A stretch of 64,000 nucleotides of DNA from Shewanella sp. NIFS-20-20 (GCF_019209865.1 NZ_JAHUTT010000006.1:56475-120474), one strand, 5' to 3'; shown: positions 9,124 through 18,060, counted from the stretch's first letter. The notes: generated from the letters alone by a model not told the origin. A program made the numbers and translations.

Positions 9124-10500
9124 TCAACTGTGATTGAAGCTTTGAGTTGCGCCGGAATTAACTTGAGGATATTGCGTAAAGTGACTGACGGCAGCCTTAA
9201 TGTCTTCCAGTAACAGGGCCGCCATATCTCGACTGACACCATGCCGGATCATAATGCGCTGGATCACTGTGTCATGACGATGACTTGGCAACGGATAAGA
9301 AGCAATTTGCCAACCGCGCATCCGCACACGATCAGAAAGATCGTAGAGGCTAAAGCCATGGTCGCCAGCTTTAAGGGTGTAGCTCAATGCCGGTAAGCCA
9401 CCACGTCCATCGTAAAAGAGTTCAAAGGGGCCAATTTTAGCAATTTCATCGGCCAACCATTGAGCGGTATCCATACAAGCTTCTTGAATGCCTTTATAAC
9501 CGGCAAAGCCTAACCGCATAAAGTTGTAATATTGAGCCACGATTTGTCCGCCAGGACGCGAGAAATTGAGGGCAAAGGTCGGCATATTGCCGCCGAGATA
9601 GTCGACATTAAAGATCAAGCCTTCGGGTAACTCTTCCTTAGCGCGCCAAATAACCCAACCCACTCCCAGTGGCGATAAGCCATATTTATGACCTGAGGTA
9701 TTGATGGATTTCACCCGTTCAATCCGAAAATCCCACTTGAGATCGGGTTGCACAAACGGCGCAATAAAACCACCAGAGGCAGCATCCACATGAATGGGAA
9801 TATCCCAACCAAACTTGGCCTCAATCGCGTCGAGGACTTTAGCGACTTGCTCAACCGGCTCATATACACAGGTAAAGGTCACACCCAAGGTGGGCACCAC
9901 GCCGATGGTGTTTTCGTCAACATAGTCTTTAATTTTATCAGGATTCATGCACACCTCGTCACCATCGAGTGGGATCTCGCGTAGTTCCACATCAAAATAA
10001 CGAGCAAACTTATGCCAACACACTTGCACGGGACCACAGACTAAATTGGGCTTACTGGTATCCAGCCCTTTGGCCTCACGCAAGGCGCGCCAGCGCCATT
10101 TCATGGCCAAGCCCCCAAGCATCGCCGCCTCGGAAGATCCTGTGGTAGAACACCCTAAGGTTGTTTCAGCTTGTGGACTATTCCACAGCGCAGCCAGAAT
10201 ATGTACGCATCGGGATTCCATTTCAGCCGTTTGGGGATATTCATCTTTATCTATCATGTTTTTATCGACACATAAATCCATGATTTCATGGACCTGTTCT
10301 TCCATCCATGTCGAACAAAATGTGGCGAGATTTTGCCGAGAATTACCATCCATCAGCAATTCATCTTTGATCATTTGCGCAATAACTTGCGGCGGGTGAC
10401 TGTCGGCAGGCAACTGAAATTTAGGTAATACGGTTTCAGTCAGGGGATCTTGATAAATATCTTCGGCATGTTCCGATTGACGCTGACTATGCAAGCCCAT
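9124..10500 (-). CDS. gadB: PLP-dependent glutamate decarboxylase
   Basis: Converts glutamate to GABA, consuming a cytoplasmic proton. Its 458 residues match the GadA/B length. PLP-fold landmarks are STTGSSEAAML (118-128), the HVDAASGGF block (Asp239) and the Schiff-base Lys272 in SGHKYGLSPLG. The protein ends S-F-N-H-S, placing a His (457) second from the end as in E. coli GadB, where that His blocks the cofactor at neutral pH. The N-terminal segment that makes the acid-triggered helical bundle is also of similar length. AAGGAG lies 7 nt before the ATG. It heads a two-gene unit with gadC. Confidence 0.95.
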   Translation of the reverse strand: MGLHSQRQSEHAEDIYQDPLTETVLPKFQLPADSHPPQVIAQMIKDELLMDGNSRQNLATFCSTWMEEQVHEIMDLCVDKNMIDKDEYPQTAEMESRCVHILAALWNSPQAETTLGCSTTGSSEAAMLGGLAMKWRWRALREAKGLDTSKPNLVCGPVQVCWHKFARYFDVELREIPLDGDEVCMNPDKIKDYVDENTIGVVPTLGVTFTCVYEPVEQVAKVLDAIEAKFGWDIPIHVDAASGGFIAPFVQPDLKWDFRIERVKSINTSGHKYGLSPLGVGWVIWRAKEELPEGLIFNVDYLGGNMPTFALNFSRPGGQIVAQYYNFMRLGFAGYKGIQEACMDTAQWLADEIAKIGPFELFYDGRGGLPALSYTLKAGDHGFSLYDLSDRVRMRGWQIASYPLPSHRHDTVIQRIMIRHGVSRDMAALLLEDIKAAVSHFTQYPQVNSGATQSFNHS

Positions 10501-10522
10501 TTGAACTCTCCTTGGTTAAATG

Positions 10523-10531
10523 ACCTCCTTA
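10523..10531 (-). promoter_or_regulatory. Extra perfect Shine-Dalgarno upstream of gadB
   Basis: On the minus strand the leader holds TAAGGAGGT, a 9-nt match to the 16S anti-SD, about 22 nt ahead of the gadB start and upstream of gadB's own AAGGAG. No ORF follows it beyond ATT TAA. It could be a ribosome standby or decoy site, or chance. Confidence 0.35.
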
Positions 10532-10650
10532 AGATAGACCAAACCTAGCTGCATAACAGTTTATGAAATGAATTTAATTGCAAGGATATTGCAACAATAC
10601 CCAGCAACCAATTTGAAAAATTGAGCGAATTTTGTCGCTGAGTTAACTAG

Positions 10651-11562
10651 TTAAAGTGTCATAAAGAACACCACTAAAACCGGCACCGCCATACTCAAAA
10701 TAAAACCACTGACGATGGCAACGGGGACAAACTGATTGCCGCCAGCTTGCTGGATCACCGGCAAGGTAAAGTCCATGGCCGTCGCGCCAGCATAACCTAT
10801 GGTGGTGTGCGGGTAACGACTGATTAACGCTGGGATCAATAAAATTGCGACTAACTCACGTAATAATTCGTTGAGGAATGCGGCGGTGCCTATCACCGGC
10901 CCCAAGTAATCACTGACTAAAATCCCGGTTAATGAATACCAACCAAAGCCTGATGCCAAGGCCAACCCCTGATTCCAGCTAAAACCTAATAGCCAGGCCG
11001 CCAACATCCCCCCAGGAAATGCTGACAACATCACCACCAAGGCCAGTACCATCGCCTTAGGATTAACGATGATTTGCTTTAAGGACATCCCTGAATTGCG
11101 TAAACCGATGCCAATTAACAGCAGCAGTAATAACAAGATAAATTCACTGCCAGCATCCACCCAAAACAGGCCCGTTGGCACCAGAGCGACCACAACTAAC
11201 CCTACCGCTAAACCTGCCAATACCGACCCAATTAATTTGCCCGAGTCGGTTAACATATGCCGCAGTGGCAATGGCACTCTCTGAGCCTTCACTGTGGGAC
11301 GCCATAAGCTATCTAACAAAGGTAAGGCCAACAAGTTGGTGGCACTGATACACACAAACAAGGTTCCGGCGATGGTCAAAATTTGGGTAAGATTTTGCCC
11401 CAGCTGATCTAACTTAGCTAAACTCATGCCCATTAAAAACAAGATCACTACCACTAAGTGACCACAGCTTTGATTAATCCGCTCGAGCCACAGGGCTTGC
11501 TTGATAACAAACATATAGCCCATCAATAAGGGAATTAATACAAACAATAAACCTGATAACAT
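10651..11562 (-). CDS. lysO: L-lysine exporter family protein LysO (YbjE)
   Basis: An inner-membrane exporter of about 303 residues, almost entirely hydrophobic helices. It matches the YbjE/LysO (DUF340) family throughout, including the N-terminal M-L-S-G-L-L-x-x-L-I-P-L and the later D-S-G-K-L-I-G-S-V-L-A-G-L and G-F-G-W-Y-S-L-T-G-I blocks. In E. coli it exports lysine and thialysine. The start is set at 11562 because E. coli LysO begins at this point and GAAGG lies 7 nt upstream; an in-frame start 16 codons earlier lacks support. It is divergent from the small HTH gene at 11751. No lysine riboswitch is visible. Confidence 0.85.
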   Translation of the reverse strand: MLSGLLFVLIPLLMGYMFVIKQALWLERINQSCGHLVVVILFLMGMSLAKLDQLGQNLTQILTIAGTLFVCISATNLLALPLLDSLWRPTVKAQRVPLPLRHMLTDSGKLIGSVLAGLAVGLVVVALVPTGLFWVDAGSEFILLLLLLLIGIGLRNSGMSLKQIIVNPKAMVLALVVMLSAFPGGMLAAWLLGFSWNQGLALASGFGWYSLTGILVSDYLGPVIGTAAFLNELLRELVAILLIPALISRYPHTTIGYAGATAMDFTLPVIQQAGGNQFVPVAIVSGFILSMAVPVLVVFFMTL

Positions 11563-11750
11563 ACCTTTGCCTTCACGTAACCAATGCGCCACTTTACCGA
11601 GTGTTATCAAACAAGTAAAACCTTACGCATGCAATTAATGCGCTTGGCAATTTACCCCTTGGATCTTTGACTATACTTTGCTCAGGCCTGACATTTTTTT
11701 AGCGATTAACGTCAGGTCATTAGCCCAAGGATCACAGAGGAAATGGAATC

Positions 11751-11927
11751 ATGAGTGACAAACTACTGACATTGGATGAAGTGTGTAAAATTTTGGATAA
11801 ATCCCCCACCACCATAAAACGCTACGCTCGTGAGAATTTACTCAGCAGTGTCGAAGAAGGCGATGACATTCGCTTTCCTGAAGCCGAAGTGATGCGTTAT
11901 TTAGACTTTGCAAAACGCTTAGGCTAG
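11751..11927 (+). CDS. Small helix-turn-helix DNA-binding protein (58 aa)
   Basis: Encodes a 58-residue protein resembling the excisionase/MerR N-terminal winged HTH: L-T-L-D-E-V-C-K-I-L-x-K-S-P-T-T-I-K-R-Y-A-R-E-N-L-L, then a wing with I-R-F-P-E-A-E-V and a C-terminal helix. An AGAGGAAATGG stretch ahead of the ATG supplies the ribosome site. There is no integrase or other phage gene nearby, so it looks like a resident small regulator rather than a phage Xis. It is transcribed away from lysO, and regulation of lysO or of itself is a guess from position. A GC-rich hairpin follows. Confidence 0.75.
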   Translation: MSDKLLTLDEVCKILDKSPTTIKRYARENLLSSVEEGDDIRFPEAEVMRYLDFAKRLG

Positions 11928-11947
11928 TTCAATTTTTTGACACTTTC

Positions 11948-11967
11948 GTGCCCGCCATTGCGGGCAC
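11948..11967 (+). terminator. Hairpin after the small HTH gene
   Basis: GTGCCCGC / GCGGGCAC with a 4-nt loop lies 21 bp past the stop codon. There is no T-run after it, so intrinsic termination is less certain. Confidence 0.5.
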
Positions 11968-12102
11968 ACCTCCTTAGCAGCAACACATGTATCAAACAGT
12001 TACAGCAACCTTACAATTGGATTAACTCAGCTTCATTTGCTAGAAAAAACACCTAATACAGAGTATTATTGCGGCAATTTTAGCAACCTAAGAGCATCCC
12101 CC

Positions 12103-13467
12103 ATGAAGCGCAGTATCTTCATTTTACCTTTAATCGCTGGTTTATCAGCCTGTGGTGGTTCCGATAGTGGTAGTGATAACGGTGGTAATCCAACCCCGCC
12201 GCCAACACCTACCCCGCTGGCTAAAGTCATCTCTGGCGAACTGACCGCGAAAAATGGCAACCTGCTAACCATTAATCAACAAACCGTCGATGTGAGCAGT
12301 GCCAGCGTGAACCCAGTTCCAAGCCGCACTCAGCCACAGCTAAACCTTGCCGACTTAAGAGTCGGTATGCAATTAACCGTGACCACCGACGGCAACATTG
12401 CCGACGCCATCATTTTTGATAGCCTGATGACAGCCCCTGTCACGAGCATAGATAGCGACAACAACCTGATGGTTGCAGGCATGAAAGTGTTAACTAACAA
12501 TGCCAAACTTGAGGGTGTGACCTCCATTAGCCAACTGGCCGATAAATTTGTCGAGATCAGCGGTTATGCTGTGGATGGTAAAACCATCCAAGCGACCTTT
12601 ATTGAACTGGAAGATGATACGACTCAAACTGAGCTCGAAGGTGTGGTCACCCAACTGGATACGGTTAATAACACCTTTATGTTGAACCAAGTCAAAGTCT
12701 CAGGGGTATTACCTCAAGGCATCAAACTGGGTGACTGGGTAGAAGTTGAAGGTGAATTAACCGACACCAATGGGGTATTTAGCCTCAGCGCCACCGACAT
12801 TGAAATCGACAATCCAAGTTTCGATGACTTGCTAGACAATGATGATGATTTAGAAGTCGAAGGCATTATCAGCTGGATCAGCCCAAAGATGGATCACTTA
12901 GTGATCAATCAAAATCAATCGGTCGCTATTTTAACTAATACCCAATTCGATGATGGTACTAAAGCCGATCTTAAAGTGGGGGCCAATATCGAAGTTGAAG
13001 GCACTTGGGACTTAGGTGCGGCCAACATCAAAGCCAGCAAGATTGAATTTGACGATAACGATAGCATTCCAGAATCAGAGATAGAGAATATTGAATTTGA
13101 AGTGCCAGGTAAGCCAGTATTAAGTGCCGCCAAAAACACCATCACTATGAATGGCATTACCTTTTTGGCCACACCTTACACTGAATTTGATGATGTCCAA
13201 TCAAACCAGTTAAACGGTCAAACTTGGGTTGAAATGTCAGGTTATGAGCAAAATGGCCAACATATTGTGCTGGAAGTTGAGCTTAGTGAACAAGATTCTC
13301 AAATCGAAATCGAAGGCGTGGTATTGAACGCTAATGGTACCCCTTCAATCTTCGGCTATAGCGCTAGCGATGATAGCTTAAATGGCTATGTGGGTCAGCG
13401 CGTTGAAGTTGAATGTACCTTAGGTGCTAACAATGAAATCTCTAGTTGTACCAAAGACAACGACTAA
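12103..13467 (+). CDS. DUF5666-like repeat lipoprotein
   Basis: A 454-residue predicted lipoprotein. The start at 12103 gives a clean signal peptide with lipobox L-S-A-C (Cys near residue 17), then a G/S/D-rich linker and a short P/T-rich stretch. The rest repeats a beta-rich unit of about 60-70 residues with recurring E-(V/L/I)-E-G and (V)-E-V-E-G-(E/T) strands (e.g. near 160-205, 230-270, 285-330, 370-440), as in DUF5666 proteins. It is strongly acidic and has a Cys pair at the C-terminus. Function is unknown; membrane anchoring is from the lipobox. A terminator follows. Confidence 0.75.
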   Translation: MKRSIFILPLIAGLSACGGSDSGSDNGGNPTPPPTPTPLAKVISGELTAKNGNLLTINQQTVDVSSASVNPVPSRTQPQLNLADLRVGMQLTVTTDGNIADAIIFDSLMTAPVTSIDSDNNLMVAGMKVLTNNAKLEGVTSISQLADKFVEISGYAVDGKTIQATFIELEDDTTQTELEGVVTQLDTVNNTFMLNQVKVSGVLPQGIKLGDWVEVEGELTDTNGVFSLSATDIEIDNPSFDDLLDNDDDLEVEGIISWISPKMDHLVINQNQSVAILTNTQFDDGTKADLKVGANIEVEGTWDLGAANIKASKIEFDDNDSIPESEIENIEFEVPGKPVLSAAKNTITMNGITFLATPYTEFDDVQSNQLNGQTWVEMSGYEQNGQHIVLEVELSEQDSQIEIEGVVLNANGTPSIFGYSASDDSLNGYVGQRVEVECTLGANNEISSCTKDND

Positions 13468-13493
13468 GCACTGATTGTCATGCTTGATGTTAT

Positions 13494-13520
13494 AAAGGCT
13501 GCTATGCAGCCTTTTTCTTT
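13494..13520 (+). terminator. Terminator after the DUF5666-like gene
   Basis: AAAGGCTGC / GCAGCCTTT (13494-13502 and 13506-13514) with a 3-nt loop, then a T-rich tail. Confidence 0.85.
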
Positions 13521-13673
13521 TTCAGTCAGCGCATTTATGGAGATTAACCCTAAAGTGCGAAGGCAGGCACAGACCTTAAGGGTGGGATTGGGCACACTAA
13601 GCGCCTTATTGACTATCCCTTTTTAGCGCGGCAACGGAGTCAAGCGCTTGCCCTGCTATTTACCGAGGTAATT

Positions 13674-14156
13674 ATGCTAGCAATTCCCATCAGTCGCGAT
13701 CATATGGCCAGCCACTTTACCAAGGCTAAAACCATTGCCCTGTACGATAGCCATGGTGCCATCAGCCAGTTTGATAATCCGGCCATCGATCCTAACGCGA
13801 AAAGCGGCTGCGCCGCCAAAAAAGCCATGTTGAACCTCATTAAGCGTCAAGGGGCAAAGGCCATCATAGTGCAGAATATTGGTGAGCGGATGCTCGGCAA
13901 ATTACTCAGTGCGGGTATTGCGGTGTATCAAGGAGATTATCGCCAAGGGATCGACCAACTGCGGGCACAGTTTGCAGCAGGTCAACTGCCCTTGATGGAT
14001 ATCAGTCAGGCGCGAGTATCCCTTAATCATGCCAAAAAAGGCGGCTGTGGTGGCGGTTGTGGCTGCTCAGGTCACGATAAGGCGCCAAGCTTACTCACCG
14101 CCCCAGAAATGGCCCCAGAAAGCCTGAGATTCAACCACTTCAAAAGCATCAACTAA
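13674..14156 (+). CDS. NifX/NifB-domain (dinitrogenase cofactor-type) protein
   Basis: A 160-residue cytoplasmic protein with a Di-Nase_FeMo-co domain (about 1-108). Its pattern is M-L-A-I-P-I-S, H-F-x-x-A, Q-G-A-K-A-I-I-V-x-N-I-G-E-R-M, G-I-x-V-Y-Q-G. A Cys/Gly-rich tail follows, with GGCGGGCGCSGHD at about 123-135 and four Cys there counting neighbours. Relatives carry FeMo-cofactor precursors in diazotrophs, but no nif gene is near, and many non-fixing bacteria keep such proteins with unknown roles. Fe-S or metal binding by the tail is inference. GAGG precedes the ATG, and a hairpin follows the stop. Confidence 0.8.
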   Translation: MLAIPISRDHMASHFTKAKTIALYDSHGAISQFDNPAIDPNAKSGCAAKKAMLNLIKRQGAKAIIVQNIGERMLGKLLSAGIAVYQGDYRQGIDQLRAQFAAGQLPLMDISQARVSLNHAKKGGCGGGCGCSGHDKAPSLLTAPEMAPESLRFNHFKSIN

Positions 14157-14163
14157 AACCTAT

Positions 14164-14183
14164 GAGGCTGGTAAGCCAGCCTC
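14164..14183. terminator. Hairpin between NifX-like gene and cydC
   Basis: GAGGCTGG / CCAGCCTC with a 4-nt loop lies between convergent genes. The tail is only weakly T-rich. Confidence 0.6.
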
Positions 14184-14206
14184 ACTTGATCCCCGTTATC
14201 CCGCGG

Positions 14207-15940
14207 CTAAATCCGTTGATATAGGCTTTGATAATAAGCATTGGTAGCTAACAGGTGGCGGTGATCGCCACTGGCCGTAATGACACCATTATCGAGCAAA
14301 TGAATGTCATCCATGAAATTCATCGCCGTCAAACGATGACTGATCATTAACACGGTTTTGTCTTTGGCAAAATCAAATAACAAGGCCAGAATTTCTCGCT
14401 CAGTGCGTTTATCCAAGCCCTCAGTCGGCTCATCCAATAATAATAAGGGAGCATCACGCAATAGCAGCCTAGCAATACCAATCCGGCGGCGCTCCCCTCC
14501 AGACAATTGACGGCCACCATCCCCGAGCCATTGCCCTAGCGGGTTATCGCCTTGAGTGAGTACCCGCAGGCCAACGCGCTCTAAGACCGCCAATAGCTTA
14601 GCATCACTGATCGTTTGATCGGGTAATAGCGCCATTTTAAGGTTATCGCGCAAACTGGCGCTGAGTAAAACCACCCGCTGACTCATCACCGACATACCCG
14701 AGCGCAAACTCAACTCTTGAAAATCAGCAATGGCAGTGCCATCAATCTTGATGTCACCACTCTCAGGCAGCCAATCGCGAGTTAACAATGCCAGTAAACT
14801 CGATTTACCCGAGCCCGTTTGCCCAAGTAATGCCACCTTAGTGCCGGCCTTAACGTCGAGATCAATGCCATTGAGCACTGGGACGTCGGCGCGATAACCA
14901 AACCTTAACTGCGAAATACTGATCTTGCCGTGACTGATAGTCGCGGCGCTTGCACCAAAGCTCACATTCGACGTTTGCGAGGTTAATTCATCTAAACGCT
15001 GCGCGGCTAACACGCAAGAAGATAAATGCTGAAACGCCCCCGCCAACGGCATCAACATTTCTAAGCAGGCCATGGCCGCAAACACCATTAACGCAAACAT
15101 AGGTCCTGGGGGCACATGCTCTCCCACCCCCTTTGCAGCCAATACCAGCATCAATAGAATGACAGCGCCGCTGGCGACCACTAAGGCCGCTTGACTTAAG
15201 GCGGTCACCTTGGCCATCTGGTGTTGGCTGAGTAATAATGCCTGCTCAGCATTATCGAGTTGGGCGCGATAACGCCTATCCGCTCCAAATAAAGTCAATT
15301 CCGCTTGGCCTTGAATAAACTCAACCAGCTTAATCCGATATTGACGCTTGGTATTCACCAGCGCGCGACCATGATCTTTACCCAACCAATAAAACAGCGC
15401 CGGCAATACGCACCATGCCAGCAATAAGGCCGCCACCAAGATCTTGGCTAAACCGGCATCAAACCATGATAAAAACCCATATAAACAAGCCATCATAATC
15501 AGCGCCGCGACCACAGGGGTCAGCAAGCGCAAATAGAGATGATCTAAGGTATCAATATCCGCCACTAAGCGGTTGAGCATATCCCCTTGGCGTAGGCCTT
15601 TGAGGTTGGCCGCGCTTAATGGCATGATTTTTTGCCACACATGCACCCTCAATTCCGTCAAAAGTCGAAAGGTCGCCTCATGGGTCACTAAACGCTCACC
15701 ATAACGACTGGCGGTGCGAGTGATGGATAAAAACCTCACCCCCCCCGCGGGGGTAAAAAAGTTAAATGCTTGCGCCGTCGCGACGGTTAAGCCCGCCACC
15801 GCCGTGGCCGATAAAAACCAGCCGGATAACGACAACAAGCCAAAACCTGTGGCCAAGGTAGTCACACTCAGCAAGATCCCAAGGCTCATGAACAGGGCTT
15901 GACGGGAAAATAATTTCACTAGCGGCAATAACACTCGCAT
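14207..15940 (-). CDS. cydC: Thiol reductant ABC exporter subunit CydC
   Basis: One half of the heterodimeric CydDC ABC exporter, which moves cysteine and glutathione to the periplasm and is needed to assemble cytochrome bd and c-type cytochromes. Its 577 residues comprise a six-helix transmembrane domain (about 1-310) and a nucleotide-binding domain (about 330-577). That domain holds Walker A GQTGSGKSS, signature LSGGERRRIG and Walker B LLLLDEPTEG. Its ATG overlaps the cydD stop by one base (TAATG), so translation is coupled. Confidence 0.93.
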   Translation of the reverse strand: MRVLLPLVKLFSRQALFMSLGILLSVTTLATGFGLLSLSGWFLSATAVAGLTVATAQAFNFFTPAGGVRFLSITRTASRYGERLVTHEATFRLLTELRVHVWQKIMPLSAANLKGLRQGDMLNRLVADIDTLDHLYLRLLTPVVAALIMMACLYGFLSWFDAGLAKILVAALLLAWCVLPALFYWLGKDHGRALVNTKRQYRIKLVEFIQGQAELTLFGADRRYRAQLDNAEQALLLSQHQMAKVTALSQAALVVASGAVILLMLVLAAKGVGEHVPPGPMFALMVFAAMACLEMLMPLAGAFQHLSSCVLAAQRLDELTSQTSNVSFGASAATISHGKISISQLRFGYRADVPVLNGIDLDVKAGTKVALLGQTGSGKSSLLALLTRDWLPESGDIKIDGTAIADFQELSLRSGMSVMSQRVVLLSASLRDNLKMALLPDQTISDAKLLAVLERVGLRVLTQGDNPLGQWLGDGGRQLSGGERRRIGIARLLLRDAPLLLLDEPTEGLDKRTEREILALLFDFAKDKTVLMISHRLTAMNFMDDIHLLDNGVITASGDHRHLLATNAYYQSLYQRI

Positions 15941-17748
15941 TAGCTGTGCTCCTGATGATCACCCATCGATGAAGGAAACAAGGGTCTTGGCTGGGCACTC
16001 ATGACGCCATCATCTTCAAGCTCACTTAACATGTCTTTAAATACGCCGGGGGTATGTGCTAACTGCTCAAACGAGCCTTGCTGCACCAATAAGCCTTGAT
16101 CCAAGACTAAGATGGTCGGTTGCTGTTGCAGTAAATCTAATCTGTGGGTCACCAATAAACAGCCCTGATGCGCCGTTGCCTTAGTTAAGGCCTTGATCAC
16201 TTGTTGTTCACTGTGAAAATCTAAACTGGCCGTGGGTTCGTCGAGCAAATACAAGCGCGGCGACAAGGCCAACGCCCGAGCCAAGGCTAGGCGCTGCGCC
16301 TGCCCCACCGAGATCCCGCCACTATGCTCATCGATTTCTTCGGTTAACCTATCCTGAAACTCAGCGATATGCGCCGCTGCCAATAATGAGCGGCAGTCAT
16401 CATCACTTAACTCAGGCATTCCCATGGCCACATTGTCACGCACTGAACCAAAAAACAGTTGTGGCTCTTGGCCTAACCATGCCACCTGTTGGCGCCAGTG
16501 CGACATATCTAAGTGCTTCAGCTCCACCCCATTGACAGTCAATTGACCTTTGTAGGGCAAAAATCCAAGTAATGCGTTAATTAATGTGCTTTTGCCGGCG
16601 CCACTGGGGCCAACTATGGTTAAGGTTTGCTCGGGCGTCAACTCAAAACTAATGGGGCCTAGCAGCACTTGATCATCATGACTCATTACCATTAACTTAT
16701 GGGCGCGAATGGTCAGCGCCCCTTGGATTTTTGCATCACCATGGCTAAGATTTTCATCATGGGATAACAAGGTTAACACTGACTCCGCCGCACCGACCGC
16801 TTGCGCTTTGGCATGATAATGCGTACCCATATCTCGTAAGGGTTGATAAAATTCAGGCGCAAGGATCAGCACAAATAAGCCCACAAATAAACTTAAAGGT
16901 TCACCGTAATGCCCAAAATTTAAGTGACCTAAATAGCTGAAGCCAAAATACACTGCCAACACCGCAATCGACACCGCCGCGAAAAACTCTAAGACCGCCG
17001 AGCTTAAAAAGGCCAGTTTAAGCACCGACATGGTGCGGCTGCGAAACTCTTCACTGGCAGAGGATATTTGACCGAGCTCAGCCTGACCACGGTAAAACAG
17101 CTTGAGAGTACTTAACGCACTGAGCCTATCCATAAAATGGCCACTTAAGCGGGACAATGCCTGAAAGTTTTTGCGATTCGCTTCAGCCGCGCCCCACCCC
17201 ACCAAGATCATAAACAGCGGGATCAAAGGCGCGGTTAACAGCAAAATCGCTCCCGCGGCCCAGTTCAATGGAAACACCACCAGTAATATGATCACCGGGA
17301 TCATTGCCGCTAGGCTCATTTGCGGTAAATAGCGCGCATAAAAATCTTGTAAGTCTTCAACTTGTTCGAGCACCATGCTGGCCCAACTGCCGGCGGGGCG
17401 CCCTTTGATATACGCTGGGCCCAAACGCGCCAATTTATCGAGCACCGCGGCTCGCATGGTTTGGCGTAAACGCATCCCCGCCATAAATCCCAAACGCTCA
17501 CGCCCATAGGCTAAGGCGGCGCGCGCGATAAATAACCCCACTAAGGCAAGGTATTGCGCCACAAACGCCGAGGCGCTGTCACCCGCCATGATCACCCCTT
17601 GCAGCACGTCGGCTAACAAATATGCTTGAGCCACCAAGGCCAAGCCATTGGCTACCCCCAATAGCACAGTTAACTGCACATACCGACCACAGGCCTTTTG
17701 CTGCTGTTTGAGCCATTTAATCAGTTGTTGTTCCCGCGACTTATCCAT
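15940..17748 (-). CDS. cydD: Thiol reductant ABC exporter subunit CydD
   Basis: Partner subunit to CydC, 602 residues: ABC transmembrane domain (about 20-320) then ATPase domain with Walker A GPSGAGKST, a QEPQLF Q-loop, signature ISVGQAQRLA (degenerate S-V-G-Q rather than S-G-G-Q) and Walker B LYLLDEPTAS. It is the first gene of the pair. Its upstream region carries a perfect FNR/EtrA-type palindrome 106 bp before the ATG, in line with oxygen control of cyd genes in enteric bacteria. Confidence 0.93.
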   Translation of the reverse strand: MDKSREQQLIKWLKQQQKACGRYVQLTVLLGVANGLALVAQAYLLADVLQGVIMAGDSASAFVAQYLALVGLFIARAALAYGRERLGFMAGMRLRQTMRAAVLDKLARLGPAYIKGRPAGSWASMVLEQVEDLQDFYARYLPQMSLAAMIPVIILLVVFPLNWAAGAILLLTAPLIPLFMILVGWGAAEANRKNFQALSRLSGHFMDRLSALSTLKLFYRGQAELGQISSASEEFRSRTMSVLKLAFLSSAVLEFFAAVSIAVLAVYFGFSYLGHLNFGHYGEPLSLFVGLFVLILAPEFYQPLRDMGTHYHAKAQAVGAAESVLTLLSHDENLSHGDAKIQGALTIRAHKLMVMSHDDQVLLGPISFELTPEQTLTIVGPSGAGKSTLINALLGFLPYKGQLTVNGVELKHLDMSHWRQQVAWLGQEPQLFFGSVRDNVAMGMPELSDDDCRSLLAAAHIAEFQDRLTEEIDEHSGGISVGQAQRLALARALALSPRLYLLDEPTASLDFHSEQQVIKALTKATAHQGCLLVTHRLDLLQQQPTILVLDQGLLVQQGSFEQLAHTPGVFKDMLSELEDDGVMSAQPRPLFPSSMGDHQEHS

Positions 17749-18060
17749 GACTTATGTATTACCACTATGACCGCTTGCTTCTAGGCAGTCAGTATCGCAG
17801 GCCACAAGGCAGAGATAAACCAAGATGCTGACTTTTGTTAGCCGACTCACATAAATTGATTTAGATCAATTAGCGGCCGTTAACCTCCACTGTTAGCGCG
17901 GTTTCATGGCCGCAAACCATGCCCGTATTGTTTATTTGATAGCCATTGTGCTCAAGATCAGGTAAGCTGCCCGACCTTCAGGCGCCATTGTGTGACTTAA
18001 TGTGTGCCAGCCGTATTTGGCGTATGCGCTTTTTGGCAATACGCAACAAGAGATTAATGC
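17749..18060. other. 312-bp divergent region between cydD and rhlE
   Basis: Holds the cydDC and rhlE promoters. Seen: the FNR-like palindrome (17854-17871), a GCGTAT...ATACGC hairpin just before the rhlE ribosome site (about 18020-18045), and a long untranslated stretch ahead of rhlE. A frame open from 17946 runs into rhlE out of frame and is discounted. Confidence 0.6.
17854..17871. promoter_or_regulatory. FNR/EtrA-type binding site
   Basis: AATTGAT-TTAG-ATCAATT has 7-bp perfect arms and contains the full TTGAT-N4-ATCAA consensus. It lies 106 bp upstream of cydD and about 190 bp upstream of rhlE. Control of cydDC is the more plausible role. CRP-type proteins share part of this motif. Confidence 0.7.

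Noticed and set aside
11751..11927. Small HTH gene as a phage excisionase marking an integrated element
   Set aside because: No integrase, att repeats or other mobile genes are nearby; neighbours on both sides are chromosomal genes.
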